Assembly: GCF_018614075.1 (NCBI RefSeq)
Contig: NZ_JAGGOZ010000026.1
Span: 1-64,000, forward strand
Length of the DNA stretch: 64,000 nt
From: Streptomyces sp. ISL-94
GTDB taxonomy: Bacteria; Actinomycetota; Actinomycetes; Streptomycetales; Streptomycetaceae
Direction: 5' to 3'
Each line of letters opens with the position of its first letter. The first letter of the stretch is position 1. The translations under genes were made by a program, and so were the position numbers. Below the pieces are notes generated by a model that saw only the letters and a list, made by a program, of their open reading frames with translations, was not told where the DNA came from and did not search any database. This document shows positions 63,451-64,000 of the stretch, in pieces.

Positions 63451-63480
63451 AAGAGCCCCACCGCTTGCGGTGGGGCTCTT
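63451..63480 (+). terminator. Terminator of tRNA-Ser
   Basis: A 14-bp perfect stem AAGAGCCCCACCGC / GCGGTGGGGCTCTT with a two-base loop and a short T-tract. Confidence 0.88.
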
Positions 63481-63489
63481 TGCGTGTCC

Positions 63490-64000
63490 TCAGGCCGCGT
63501 TGTCCTGGTCTTTGTCCACAGAGCCCTTCTCCGAGGGGCCCCAGATGGCTTCCGCGATCTTCTGCGCCACGTCCTTCAGCATGGCGTCGGGCACGTGCAG
63601 GTACCGCGCGCGCATCCGGGAGGACGTGCCCGGCTCCCAACCCATGATCTGGTCGATGACGCGGAACGCCGAGCAGCATGAGCACGGTCGCGGCGGTGTG
63701 CCGTGCGTCGTGGAGGCGCGCGTCCCTTACCCCGGCATCCCCCAGCAGCTTCTTCCAGTCGTGGTAGTCCGTGTTCGGGCTGAGCGGACCGCCGAGCGGT
63801 TTGGTGAACACGTACTCCGACTCGGTCCACTGGTCGCCGGCGGCCTTCCGCTCGCGGGCCTGCACGTCCTTGTGTGCCCGGAGCATCCGAACCAGCGGCC
63901 CCGGCAGGGGCACCGCACGGCGCCCCGCCCGCGACTTCGTGTTCTTCGTCTCACGCCGCACCTGCTCGCGCAGGGGGCAGTACCCGGCCTTCCGGCCGCA
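63490..64000 (-). pseudogene. int: Tyrosine integrase, frameshifted, cut by window end
   Basis: The C-terminal catalytic part of a second integrase. From 64000 leftward the frame reads AVPLPGPLVRML ... LHDARHTAATVLMLLGVP (box II, H-x-x-R-H). At about 63661-63663 the frame breaks by one extra or two missing bases. The other frame continues VIDQIMGWEPGTSSRMRARY and LHVPDAMLKDVAQKIAEAIW, containing the nucleophile Tyr, and ends at 63490. The catalytic Tyr is thus separated from the rest. It may be a true mutation or a sequencing error. The element it serves extends beyond the window; tRNA-Ser is the probable att site. Confidence 0.8.

Overview
The window is a high-GC actinobacterial chromosome segment, almost certainly Streptomyces. 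The evidence is third-position GC-rich coding, many GTG starts and GTGA/ATGA gene overlaps, an intact BldC, an Lsr2-type nucleoid protein, a valine dehydrogenase, a class-E-sortase (LAXTG) substrate, SpoIIE-like phosphatase, and the dispersed gene order purD/dnaX, purC, purS-purQ-purL, purF-purM, vdh and bldC. From memory this is the order of the S. coelicolor core chromosome, read backwards. All calls come from reading the sequence; no database search was run.

Left core (1-13.8 kb): a MarR regulator faces an MFS-transporter remnant, followed by an asparagine-synthase-like protein, a large regulator resembling sporulation-associated proteins, an L-2-hydroxyglutarate dehydrogenase, a repeat-rich 400-bp gap, trmB, a PrsW-type membrane protease, an M23 peptidase that overlaps it tail to tail, a SpoIIE/PP2C phosphatase, initiator tRNA, and a cell-wall-anchored LAXTG protein.

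Integrated element (13,781-26,010): about 12.2 kb lies between a 45-bp perfect direct repeat of the tRNA-Lys 3' half. It carries a tyrosine integrase, an excisionase-like protein, a divergent XRE repressor with repeated operators, a prim-pol replication protein, a coupled ATPase, a candidate iteron origin, and paired arm-type repeats at both ends. Cargo includes a SUKH-domain protein, an XRE-TPR regulator operon with a kinase-like enzyme, and a DUF4231/SLATT-type two-TM protein typical of bacterial conflict systems. No FtsK/TraB-type transfer gene is visible, so it looks like a replicating but not self-transmissible relative of actinomycete integrative elements.

Central core (26-41.7 kb): an RGG-repeat DEAD-box helicase, a lipoprotein, a metallopeptidase-crcB-crcB operon, a tRNA Glu-Asp-Phe cluster, a CcdA/DsbA thiol-redox pair, HrpA, a second tRNA-Asp, bldC, a conserved hypothetical gene, vdh and a DUF3073 protein.

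Purine region (41.7-63 kb): purM, purF, purL, purQ, purS, purC and purD are interleaved with membrane, lipoprotein and regulatory genes. It contains gene decay (a frameshifted, internally deleted sulfatase; an ABC transporter reduced to its two ends beside an intact two-component system; an M48-like protein without its zinc motif). It also contains lsrL and an unusual tRNA-Gly(UCC)-like gene whose D-loop and T-arm depart from the elongator consensus. dnaX, the SRP RNA and tRNA-Ser follow. A second tyrosine integrase, broken by a frameshift, abuts tRNA-Ser and marks the edge of another integrated element that continues past the right end.
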